Positions 1-5,215 of a stretch of DNA of 5,583 nucleotides are shown here, one piece after another; within the stretch, counting starts at the first letter, position 1; each line of letters begins with the position of its first letter. The notes under the pieces are model-generated. The model saw only the letters and a program-made list of their open reading frames with translations, ran no database searches and was not told the origin of the DNA. Made by a program: the position numbers and the translations under genes. The stretch is from Treponema sp. (GTDB taxonomy: Bacteria > Spirochaetota > Spirochaetia > Treponematales > Breznakiellaceae): NCBI GenBank assembly GCA_031275035.1, contig JAISPH010000065.1:1-5583 (forward strand), written 5' to 3'.

Positions 1-19
1 GGATAACCCCATAATTCCC

Positions 20-40
20 TCCGGCGGCTTTCCCGCCGGA
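20..40. repeat. GC-rich perfect hairpin upstream of the first operon
   Basis: An 8-bp perfect inverted repeat (TCCGGCGG and CCGCCGGA) encloses a 5-base loop, CTTTC. It could be the stem of a terminator for a gene lying before the window. No T-tract follows on the + strand and none is obvious on the other, so a terminator role is not supported. Confidence 0.45.
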
Positions 41-58
41 TACAGTGTAGGATTCCAT

Positions 59-114
59 GGTCAGATTTTTACATGAGATTCCGCCTCCCCTTCGGTCAGA
101 TTTTACTTGAGGCC
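59..114. repeat. Two imperfect direct repeats, possible insertion-sequence end remnant
   Basis: GGTCAGATTTTTACATGAG at 59-77 is repeated with one indel and one substitution as GGTCAGATTTTACTTGAGG at 94-112, a 35-base offset. Short repeats of the type GGTCA-(T-rich)-TTGA near one terminus recall the multiply repeated ends of IS21-family elements, known to me from the family in general. No transposase gene is visible. This could therefore be a leftover end, a protein-binding site pair, or coincidence. Confidence 0.4.
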
Positions 115-124
115 ATGCGCCCCC

Positions 125-153
125 TTGCAGCTTGTTCCGGGAAGGTTTATACT
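125..153 (+). promoter_or_regulatory. Probable sigma-70-type promoter for the 215-2868 operon
   Basis: A -35-like TTGCAG (125-130) and a -10-like TATACT (148-153, five of six consensus bases) are separated by exactly 17 bases. Transcription would begin near 160, giving a leader of about 55 bases before the TTG start at 215. Overlapping TATA-like hexamers at 153-158 and 159-164 follow but have worse spacing to any -35. Confidence 0.55.
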
Positions 154-214
154 ATAGTTATAGAATTGTATTAAAGTTGTACCGGGATTGCCGGTCAAAA
201 TGAGGGAGGCTACC

Positions 215-640
215 TTGAAAAAACTGGTTTTTTTAATGGCCCTAGGCATTTCCTGTGCGGTCCTTATCCCCCCGCTCATGGCCCAGGAAATTCCCCAGGA
301 TAGACAGTCCGAATTCTATTATGTGTCGGTTCCCCTGGAAAAGGTGTACGCCTACCACAAGGGTTATGTCATCCAGTACCGGAAGGGGGTCAATCAGATG
401 GCCACCGCTTATCTTCCCATAGAATGGTTTAGCGGGACCGCCGGGAAGGCGGATCTTATCAAGATCGGTTCCGGCGTTTACTGGCCCCATTTGACGATCT
501 ATTACAAGGCCGGGGAATTGAGCCATATCCGGCTCTATGTACGCAAAGATACGGGCCACGAAACCTGGGGCATTATCCCGTCGGGGGTAAATATCGATGA
601 TCGTTTTGAGAATGTGGACAATCTGAAACTGGAATTTTAA
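215..640 (+). CDS. Small exported protein of unknown function
   Basis: I do not recognise this family. I choose the TTG at 215 because AGGGAGG (203-209) sits 5 bases before it and the result begins with a textbook signal peptide: Lys2-Lys3, a hydrophobic core at about residues 4-22, and a likely signal peptidase I site after Leu-Met-Ala23. In-frame TTG 188 and ATG 200 would put the ribosome site inside the gene and lengthen the N-region. The product is 141 residues, about 118 when mature, and should be periplasmic or surface-located. The mature part is rich in Tyr and alternating hydrophobic residues (for example around 'FYYVSVPL' and 'HLTIYYKAG'), suggesting a small beta-rich fold. There is one Cys (Cys14), inside the signal core without a good lipobox. 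The stop overlaps the next start as TAATG, so the gene is likely translationally coupled to the M24 peptidase. Confidence 0.75.
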   Translation: MKKLVFLMALGISCAVLIPPLMAQEIPQDRQSEFYYVSVPLEKVYAYHKGYVIQYRKGVNQMATAYLPIEWFSGTAGKADLIKIGSGVYWPHLTIYYKAGELSHIRLYVRKDTGHETWGIIPSGVNIDDRFENVDNLKLEF

Positions 641-1818
641 TGGATCCCCTGGAACTGGGCGGTATCCAGGAAGCCATCCGTAGAGAAAACCTCGACGGAT
701 GGCTTTTTTGTAACTTTCAGCACAGGGATAAACTGGCCGATTCCATTCTCAATATCAGCGGCGGAGAGGCTAATTCCCGGCTCTGGTTCTATGTCGTCCC
801 CGCCTGGGGGGAACCTTTCAAGCTGGTTCATGCGGTGGAGGCCGGCATCCTGGACGGGCTTGCCGGAACAAAGGCGTTCTACATCAGCCGGGAAGATCTG
901 GGCGCCGCCCTCAGTCCCCTGGGGGGGAAGCGCTGGGCGGTCCACAGTTCGGAGGCCCTGCCGGCGGTTTCCTTCCTCGATGCGGGGACCGCGGCGTTTC
1001 TGGAAAAGGCGGGGCTTGTTCTGGTTTCCGCCGCCTCCCTGATCCAGCGTTTCCGGGGGCTTCTGGACGCCGCCGGTATAGCCAGCCACGAGAGGGCGGC
1101 GGCAGAGCTTTACGGTATTGTGGATCTGGTCTGGGACCGGGTACGAAGGGCCTGGTCCGGTAAACTGCCCCTCCGCGAAGGGGATCTCCGGGACTGGATG
1201 CTGGAAGAAATGGAGAGACGCGGCCTTTTAACCGGCCATCCGCCCATTGTTGCGGCGGGGGCCAACTCGGGGAATCCCCACTACGGCTTTACCGGAAGGG
1301 GCGATCCTGTCCAGGAGGGGGATCTGATCCAGCTGGATCTCTGGGCCAAAGAAAGGACCCCCTCCGCCATATATGCGGATATTTCCTGGGTGGGCGTTTT
1401 TTCCGGTGAGGCGCCGGCGAAAATGGAACAACGCTTTGCGGACCTTGTCTCCGCCCGGGAGGGGGCCTGGCGCTTTATCGAGGCGGAACTGGCGGCGGGC
1501 CGGGATGTCTCCGGGGCCATGGTGGACCGGGAAACCCGGAAGATACTGGCCCGCCGGGGCTATGGAGAGGCGCTGAAGCACCGTACCGGCCACGGTATTG
1601 ACACGGAATGCCACGGATCGGGGGTTAACATGGACAGCGTGGAATTCCCCGATTCCCGGCTCCTTTTGGAGGGGGCCTGTTTTTCCCTGGAACCGGGCGT
1701 TTATTTTTCAGGCTTCGGTATGAGAACCGAGATTGACGTGTATATTGACCGGGGAAAACCGGTGATCTCCGGGAAAAACCATGAACGTCAGTTTAAGCTG
1801 CTGACCTGCCGGTCCTGA
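640..1818 (+). CDS. M24-family metallopeptidase (Xaa-Pro aminopeptidase-like)
   Basis: A cytosolic-type peptidase, 392 residues and no signal peptide, expected to remove an N-terminal residue from peptides with proline at position two or to cleave X-Pro dipeptides. The N-terminal creatinase-like domain covers about residues 1-145 and the C-terminal 'pita-bread' domain about 150-390. All five expected dimetal ligands are visible: Asp233, Asp247, His318 (in TGHGID), Glu351 (in SLEPGVY) and Glu364 (in MRTEID). His214 (in NPHY) and His325 (in ECHG) fit the conserved catalytic histidines. The two Asp ligands are 14 apart, rather than the 11 I recall for E. coli PepP. The ATG at 640 overlaps the upstream stop (TAATG) and has only a weak GGA at 631-633, so expression probably depends on coupling. 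Exact substrate preference (aminopeptidase, prolidase or another M24 activity) cannot be told from sequence. Confidence 0.9.
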   Translation: MDPLELGGIQEAIRRENLDGWLFCNFQHRDKLADSILNISGGEANSRLWFYVVPAWGEPFKLVHAVEAGILDGLAGTKAFYISREDLGAALSPLGGKRWAVHSSEALPAVSFLDAGTAAFLEKAGLVLVSAASLIQRFRGLLDAAGIASHERAAAELYGIVDLVWDRVRRAWSGKLPLREGDLRDWMLEEMERRGLLTGHPPIVAAGANSGNPHYGFTGRGDPVQEGDLIQLDLWAKERTPSAIYADISWVGVFSGEAPAKMEQRFADLVSAREGAWRFIEAELAAGRDVSGAMVDRETRKILARRGYGEALKHRTGHGIDTECHGSGVNMDSVEFPDSRLLLEGACFSLEPGVYFSGFGMRTEIDVYIDRGKPVISGKNHERQFKLLTCRS

Positions 1819-1845
1819 GGCCGCCGGGGGAAGGAATGGACGATT

Positions 1846-2868
1846 ATGTCAGAAGGAAACATAAACCTGGAGGCGCCGTCCGCGGGGAGAATGCGGAAGG
1901 CAGTACCCCGGGCTTTTATTGATTTTATCCGCGGGGGCGGCAAATTCCTGGTTGCGGGTCATAAAGAACCCGACGGAGACTGTGTGGGAAGCCAGCTTGC
2001 TCTCTGTTCGTTTTTGAGGAGGCTGGGCAAAGAGGCGATCCCCTGTTCCTCCGGCCCCTTTAAGCGGACCGAGATACGGCCCTATGAAGAGCGCTTTACC
2101 CCCCGGCCTTCCGAAGCGGAACGGGTGGGGGCCGGGGTGATCCTTGTTGACTGTTCCGCCAGGGATCGTACCGGCGATCTGGAGACGGACCTTGAGGGGC
2201 TTCCCCTGGGGATCATCGATCACCATGTTTCGGCTTCCTTTGACGGGGAAGCGGTATACCTTGATCCCGAAGCGCCCTCGGTTACCTCCATGGTTCTGGA
2301 ACTGATTGAAGCCTTCGGCATGAAACCTGTCCGGGAGGAGGCGCAGCTGCTCCTCTTCGGCCTCTGTACCGATACGGGCTTCTTCCGGCATGTGGACGCC
2401 GGCGGAGCGGAAACTTTTGCCCAGGCTTCCCGGATGATAGCCGCCGGGGCGGACCCCAAGAACGCTTTCCTGGCCATCAACGGCGGGAAAAGCCTTGATT
2501 CCCGAATCCTCCTGGGGATTGCGCTCTCCAGGGCCCGGTCTTATTTTGAGGGCAGGCTGATCCTCTCCTTCGAGGAGTACGAGGATACCCGGCGTTACGG
2601 CCTTGACAGCCGGGATTCGGATACGCTCTATCAGCTGCTGCAGTCCGTAGTGGGGGTGGAAGCCATCGCCGTCATCCGGCAGGAAACCCCGGAAAACTGT
2701 ACCGTGGGCCTCCGTTCCCGGAACCAGGTGGATGTATCGAAGATTGCGGTGCAGCTCGGCGGCGGCGGCCACAAGAACGCCGCAGGACTCAGCATTCCCG
2801 GCCATATTGAAGAGATACGTTCCCGGCTTCTGGAAGAATTCAAAAAGCAGCTCTCCATTATGCCTTAG
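1846..2868 (+). CDS. DHH/DHHA1 phosphoesterase, NrnA-like oligoribonuclease / cyclic-dinucleotide-linear-product phosphodiesterase
   Basis: A 340-residue soluble protein with the DHH domain followed by DHHA1. Metal-binding motifs are complete: His39-x3-Asp43-Gly-Asp45 (GHKEPDGDCVGS), Asp102 (LVDCS), the Asp125-His126-His127 signature, and Asp176 (GLCTDTGFF). The C-terminal substrate-binding motif GGGGHKNAAG is at 305-314. NrnA-type enzymes use Mn2+ to degrade 2-5-nucleotide RNAs, and some also hydrolyse pAp or pApA/c-di-AMP. Which of these applies is not readable here. The first 25 or so residues precede the usual domain start and make it a little longer than the roughly 310-320 residues typical of NrnA. 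ATG 1846 is preceded by AAGGAA (1831-1836) at 9 bases. It lies 27 bases after the M24 gene, almost certainly in the same operon. Confidence 0.9.
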   Translation: MSEGNINLEAPSAGRMRKAVPRAFIDFIRGGGKFLVAGHKEPDGDCVGSQLALCSFLRRLGKEAIPCSSGPFKRTEIRPYEERFTPRPSEAERVGAGVILVDCSARDRTGDLETDLEGLPLGIIDHHVSASFDGEAVYLDPEAPSVTSMVLELIEAFGMKPVREEAQLLLFGLCTDTGFFRHVDAGGAETFAQASRMIAAGADPKNAFLAINGGKSLDSRILLGIALSRARSYFEGRLILSFEEYEDTRRYGLDSRDSDTLYQLLQSVVGVEAIAVIRQETPENCTVGLRSRNQVDVSKIAVQLGGGGHKNAAGLSIPGHIEEIRSRLLEEFKKQLSIMP

Positions 2869-2951
2869 CGCGGCATCTTCGCCGGATGGGAACTGTAAGC
2901 GCCCTCCCCTGTAAATCCTCCTCCGCGCAAGCCGGTTCCTGGGGTCATACC

Positions 2952-2971
2952 CCGATCCGAAGATCGGTTTT
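2952..2971 (+). terminator. Possible weak intrinsic terminator after the first operon
   Basis: CCGATC (2952-2957) pairs with GATCGG (2962-2967) around the tetraloop CGAA and is followed by TTTT (2968-2971). It lies 83 bases past the DHH gene stop. The stem is only 6 bp and the T-run only four, so efficiency would be modest. Confidence 0.45.
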
Positions 2972-3000
2972 ACCGCTTGTTCAGTGGCAATGAATTTAAC

Positions 3001-3059
3001 CGGGGCAAGCCCGAAGCAAGCGCGGACCAAAGGTCCGGCGTTTGCCGGTATGAACCCCG
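3001..3059. repeat. Long imperfect hairpin with CGGACC-AAA-GGTCCG tip
   Basis: The tip is CGGACC (3023-3028), loop AAA, GGTCCG (3032-3037). It extends outward through GCAAGCG (3016-3022) with CGTTTGC (3039-3045), with one G-U pair and one bulged G at 3038. CCG (3011-3013) then pairs with CGG (3046-3048), and finally CGGGG (3001-3005) with CCCCG (3055-3059). Its tip and flanking GTTTGC resemble, in opposite orientation, the hairpin at 4124-4149. The overlapping CCGGC (3035-3039) and GCCGG (3044-3048) could form a competing small hairpin. Confidence 0.6.
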
Positions 3060-3074
3060 CCTGCGAATCAAAAT

Positions 3075-3098
3075 GCTTTAATAATAGCTTTAATAATA
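3075..3098. repeat. Perfect 12-bp tandem repeat, two copies
   Basis: GCTTTAATAATA occurs twice back to back (3075-3086 and 3087-3098) in the AT-rich upstream region of the sigma-like gene. It might be an UP-element-like tract, a regulator-binding pair or a slippage-prone repeat. The sequence alone does not decide. Confidence 0.7.
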
Positions 3099-3099
3099 T

Positions 3100-3167
3100 A
3101 TGACAAATATCACGGGCATTAAATCAATCCGGCGCTTTGTTTGCATTTATTCCGATAGACCTATTAG
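3100..3167 (+). promoter_or_regulatory. Probable promoter region of the sigma-like gene, exact boxes uncertain
   Basis: Two arrangements are possible. ATGACA (3100-3105) with ATCAAT (3123-3128) has a 17-base spacer but a poor -10. TTGTTT (3137-3142) or TTGCAT (3141-3146) with TATTAG (3162-3167) has spacers of 19 or 15 bases. None is a close consensus match, so I mark only the region. A poor housekeeping match would fit use of an alternative sigma factor, but that is speculation. Confidence 0.3.
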
Positions 3168-3176
3168 AAACACGCT

Positions 3177-3182
3177 AGGAGG
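3177..3182 (+). promoter_or_regulatory. Strong Shine-Dalgarno of the sigma-like gene
   Basis: AGGAGG is a full consensus match placed 8 bases before ATG 3191. It is by far the best ribosome-binding site in the window and fixes this start. Confidence 0.85.
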
Positions 3183-3190
3183 AGTACATC

Positions 3191-4048
3191 ATGTCGGATC
3201 CGTCTCTTGATATTTGGAGGGAGAAGTACATCCAGGGTTTGTTGAACAAAAAAGAGTTTGAGGGGCTGATTTTCCAATACTGCCTGGATAATCGCGAACA
3301 TTTCTGCCTTTTAAACTGGAACCAGGAGGAGTACACCGATTATCTCTGCTGGCTCTATCCGCGGATAAGCCGGTCCATCGACCATTACCAAAAGGTGGGA
3401 TCTTCCTTCGACGCTTATATCCGCTGCCTGGTCCGGTGGTCCGCCAGAGAATACCGGTCCCGGGAGGCGGATCACAATGTTACCGAAAACGCCTGCTGGA
3501 GCGCCCGGACCATGGACATGATGGTCTGCAGCCATGAAGCGGAATACCTGGAAAAGGCCGAAGTCCTGCCTGCTTTTAAGCCGGTTTCCAACCCCCGTCA
3601 GGTGCTCGTACTTCTGCTTAAATCATACTATTTTGTTTCCGACGATTTTCTTGTCCGGATAGCCCCGGCCATTGGCGTCGAAAAAGAAAAACTCCACCAG
3701 TTAATTGATAAACTGCGGCAACTAAGGCTTGTCCGGGACGAAGCGATTCGGACCCTCCAGGAACGTATTCACTGCCAGTTTTACCGCTGTATTTCCATGA
3801 CCAAACGGGCCGCCGCTGCTCCGGCGGGTTCGGCCTTCCAGGAAAAAATACGGCAGCGTCTGGCCAGGGCCAAAAGCCGGCTGGAGGCGATGCGGAAACG
3901 CCTGAAAAGCATCAGGGTCGAGGCGAGCAACCGCCAGGTGGCGGAGGTTCTTGGAATCCCCAAGGGAACGGTTGATTCGAATCTTCATGCAATTAAGTCA
4001 AAGTGGCGGAAATACGATCAGGACAACGGGAATAGCCGTAAAAATTGA
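3191..4048 (+). CDS. Sigma-70-like putative transcription regulator with two helix-turn-helix segments
   Basis: A soluble 285-residue protein, longer than the 170-200 usual for ECF sigma factors. Residues about 23-92 resemble sigma region 2, ending in 'SSFDAYIRCLVRWSAREYRSR', which fits the helix pattern of region 2.3/2.4. Residues 135-179 (from PRQVLVLLL to KLRQLR) have the spacing of a region-4 helix-turn-helix with degenerate recognition positions. Residues 216-245 form a very basic, helix-prone stretch. Residues 246-272 (NRQVAEVLGIPKGTVDSNLHAIKSKW) form a second, much better region-4-type helix-turn-helix. No conserved core-binding signature is strong enough to prove sigma activity, so it may be a sigma factor, a sigma-derived regulator or another DNA-binding protein. 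It is monocistronic by layout, with its own upstream region and structured DNA on both sides. No anti-sigma gene is adjacent. Confidence 0.6.
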   Translation: MSDPSLDIWREKYIQGLLNKKEFEGLIFQYCLDNREHFCLLNWNQEEYTDYLCWLYPRISRSIDHYQKVGSSFDAYIRCLVRWSAREYRSREADHNVTENACWSARTMDMMVCSHEAEYLEKAEVLPAFKPVSNPRQVLVLLLKSYYFVSDDFLVRIAPAIGVEKEKLHQLIDKLRQLRLVRDEAIRTLQERIHCQFYRCISMTKRAAAAPAGSAFQEKIRQRLARAKSRLEAMRKRLKSIRVEASNRQVAEVLGIPKGTVDSNLHAIKSKWRKYDQDNGNSRKN

Positions 4049-4061
4049 AACCCCGGACGCC

Positions 4062-4134
4062 CGGGAGTTTGCTGCGTTTCGCGCGTAAAACCCCGAAACG
4101 CCTAACAGGCGGTTTCTTGCCCTGCAAACTCCCG
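4062..4134. repeat. Nested inverted repeats: 11-bp outer stem with two competing inner hairpins
   Basis: CGGGAGTTTGC (4062-4072) and GCAAACTCCCG (4124-4134) form a perfect 11-bp stem. Inside it GCGTTTCG (4074-4081) pairs perfectly with CGAAACGC (4094-4101), and CGCCT (4099-4103) pairs with AGGCG (4107-4111). The last two share bases 4099-4101 and cannot both form fully. The element starts 14 bases after the sigma-like gene stop. Confidence 0.7.
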
Positions 4135-4149
4135 CGGACTTTTAGTCCG
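4124..4149. repeat. Hairpin CGGACT-TTT-AGTCCG preceded by GCAAAC
   Basis: CGGACT (4135-4140) and AGTCCG (4144-4149) form a 6-bp stem with a TTT loop. GCAAAC lies at 4124-4129. On the opposite strand of the other intergenic region the same order occurs: GCAAAC (3045 to 3040), then CGGACC-TTT-GGTCCG. The two stems differ by one base pair changed on both sides (C-G to T-A), as expected of a conserved fold. Confidence 0.6.
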
Positions 4150-4156
4150 AAGTTGT

Positions 4157-4175
4157 CCCGATAATCGGGGTTTTT
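4157..4175 (+). terminator. Intrinsic terminator downstream of the sigma-like gene
   Basis: CCCGA (4157-4161) pairs with TCGGG (4165-4169) around a TAA loop, followed by G and five Ts (4171-4175). It lies 108 bases past the stop codon and before rlmJ, so it separates the two transcription units. Its right arm and T-tract are also part of a second, mutually exclusive stem at 4168-4199. Confidence 0.6.
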
Positions 4176-4199
4176 GCGTCCCTGGCGGCGCAAAAACCC
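4168..4199. repeat. 11-bp perfect inverted repeat overlapping the terminator
   Basis: GGGTTTTTGCG (4168-4178) pairs perfectly with CGCAAAAACCC (4189-4199) around the 10-base loop TCCCTGGCGG. It uses the terminator's G-run and all five Ts, so this stem and the terminator stem exclude each other. A further pair, CTGGCG (4182-4187) with CGCCAG (4205-4210), could compete with it. Confidence 0.65.
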
Positions 4200-4242
4200 G
4201 CAAGCGCCAGCAGGCTGCTAGCTTGGACACGGCTTTTATGCT

Positions 4243-4248
4243 TATAGT
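4243..4248 (+). promoter_or_regulatory. Candidate -10 box just before rlmJ
   Basis: TATAGT ends 5 bases before the GTG start, so transcription would begin at or within a base or two of the start codon. The nearest -35-like element, TTGGAC (4223-4228), is only 14 bases away, shorter than normal, which lowers confidence. Confidence 0.35.
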
Positions 4249-4253
4249 GGGGA

Positions 4254-5195
4254 GTGCTCAGTTATCGGCATGCCTTCCATGCGGGAGGCGCGGCGGATGT
4301 TCTAAAACATACGGTCCTGGTTTTCTGCCTTGACTATCTGGGGCAAAAGGAAAAGCCCTTCCTCTGCATTGATACCCACGCCGGGGCGGGACTCTATGTC
4401 TTGACTGGAGGATACGCCGCCCAAAACCGGGAATGGGAAAGCGGCGTAGGACGGCTCAGAGCCTGGGGAAAAAGACTGCCTCCGGCGTTCACGCGTTATC
4501 TGGATCTGGCGGAGGGTTCCCCTGCGAAAAATCCCGGCGTCCCGGCGGGTTCCGCGGGGATGGGGCAGGCGGAAAAACAAGCTTCCGCCCCGGCGTATCC
4601 CGGCTCCCCCGGCTTTATACAGAAACTGCTCCGCCCCCAGGACAGGGCCGCCTGCTTCGAGCTTCACCCCGCGGACTTTGCCCGGCTCTGCGAGGGCTTC
4701 GGCGGAGATTCCCGGTTTATGATCCGCCGGGAAGACGGACTAGCCGCCCTCAAGGCCCTGCTTCCGCCCCCTTCCCGGCGGGGCTGTATCTTCATCGACC
4801 CCTCTTATGAAATAAAAGACGATTACCGGCTTGTCCCCAACGTACTAGCCGAAGCCCTGGGCCGTTTCCCCCGGGGCATTTATATCGTCTGGTACCCCCT
4901 GCTACTGAACAGGGCGGGCGCTTCCCCCGTTTTAAGGGAAAGCTTGGCCTTGCCGGAAAAGCTGACGGCCCTGTACGGGGGAAACCGCTGCCGGATAGAG
5001 CTTCGGTCCGGTTTCTTCCATAGCGGCGCCTTTCATGGCGGCGGGAACCGGGAGCGGGAAAGCGCGGGGACCCTGTTCGGCAGCGGCCTGGTAATCTACA
5101 ACCCGCCCTGGACCCTCAAGGCCGCCATGGACGAGGCCCTCCCGGTTCTTGCCGAATGCCTGGGCTGTACCGGCAGAATAAGCTGGGAAGCGTAA
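4254..5195 (+). CDS. rlmJ: 23S rRNA (adenine2030-N6)-methyltransferase
   Basis: A SAM-dependent enzyme that methylates N6 of A2030 in 23S rRNA; it acts in the cytoplasm. The N-terminus MLSYRHAFHAGGAADVLKH is the family hallmark and fixes the GTG start at 4254; an in-frame TAG at 4245-4247 blocks any longer form. SAM-site motif DTHAGAG is at 40-46, ELHP at 136-139, the catalytic motif at 182-185, WYP in the middle, and NPPW at 283-286. The catalytic tetrapeptide reads Asp-Pro-Ser-Tyr rather than the Asp-Pro-Pro-Tyr of E. coli RlmJ. At 313 residues it exceeds the E. coli enzyme (about 280). The main extra stretch is Gly/Ala/Pro-rich at about residues 84-111, with a smaller Gly-rich one near 253-270, probably surface loops. 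No correctly spaced Shine-Dalgarno exists: GGGG at 4249-4252 nearly touches the start. A hemolysin III-like gene follows after 41 bases. Confidence 0.93.
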   Translation: MLSYRHAFHAGGAADVLKHTVLVFCLDYLGQKEKPFLCIDTHAGAGLYVLTGGYAAQNREWESGVGRLRAWGKRLPPAFTRYLDLAEGSPAKNPGVPAGSAGMGQAEKQASAPAYPGSPGFIQKLLRPQDRAACFELHPADFARLCEGFGGDSRFMIRREDGLAALKALLPPPSRRGCIFIDPSYEIKDDYRLVPNVLAEALGRFPRGIYIVWYPLLLNRAGASPVLRESLALPEKLTALYGGNRCRIELRSGFFHSGAFHGGGNRERESAGTLFGSGLVIYNPPWTLKAAMDEALPVLAECLGCTGRISWEA

Positions 5196-5215
5196 ACAGC
5201 TTCGGCCTGCAACCC

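Larger units (their letters stand above)
2869..3190. other. 322-base intergenic region with hairpins, AT-rich tract and promoter area
   Basis: I see no credible gene here. The first part (2869-3065) is GC-rich and contains a terminator-like hairpin at 2952-2971 and a long imperfect stem at 3001-3059. The second part (about 3065-3175) switches sharply to AT-rich DNA, contains a 12-bp tandem repeat, and should hold the promoter of the sigma-like gene. It ends in a strong ribosome-binding site. Confidence 0.7.

Noticed and set aside
20..40. Intrinsic terminator for an upstream gene
   Set aside because: The stem is strong but no T-run follows on either strand, so I list it only as a hairpin.
188..214. 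Earlier starts (TTG 188, ATG 200) for the first gene
   Set aside because: They place the strong AGGGAGG site inside the gene and add a non-typical N-region before a perfectly placed signal peptide at TTG 215.
236..290. Lipoprotein signal at Cys14 of the exported protein
   Set aside because: The residues before Cys (Gly-Ile-Ser) do not match a lipobox, and the hydrophobic core continues for eight more residues to a better signal peptidase I site.
1836..1860. ATG at 1836 as a start for the DHH gene or a small peptide
   Set aside because: It is out of frame with the DHH gene and overlaps the AAGGAA site that serves ATG 1846.
1849..3030. 393-codon open frame on the minus strand across the DHH gene
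   Set aside because: It lies antisense to a gene with complete DHH and DHHA1 motifs. Its translation shows no recognisable domain, and long antisense frames are expected in GC-rich coding DNA.
3993..4193. 66-codon minus-strand frame across the structured gap
   Set aside because: It consists mainly of palindromic DNA and the antisense of the sigma-like gene end, with no ribosome-binding site and no family likeness.
2952..4199. CRISPR array or tRNA/rRNA genes in the hairpin-rich gaps
   Set aside because: There are no regularly spaced identical repeats, and no cloverleaf with a T-loop or a 3' CCA pattern.
4302..4667. 121-codon minus-strand frame inside rlmJ
   Set aside because: It is antisense to a confidently identified gene, shows no motif, and its composition mirrors rlmJ codon usage.
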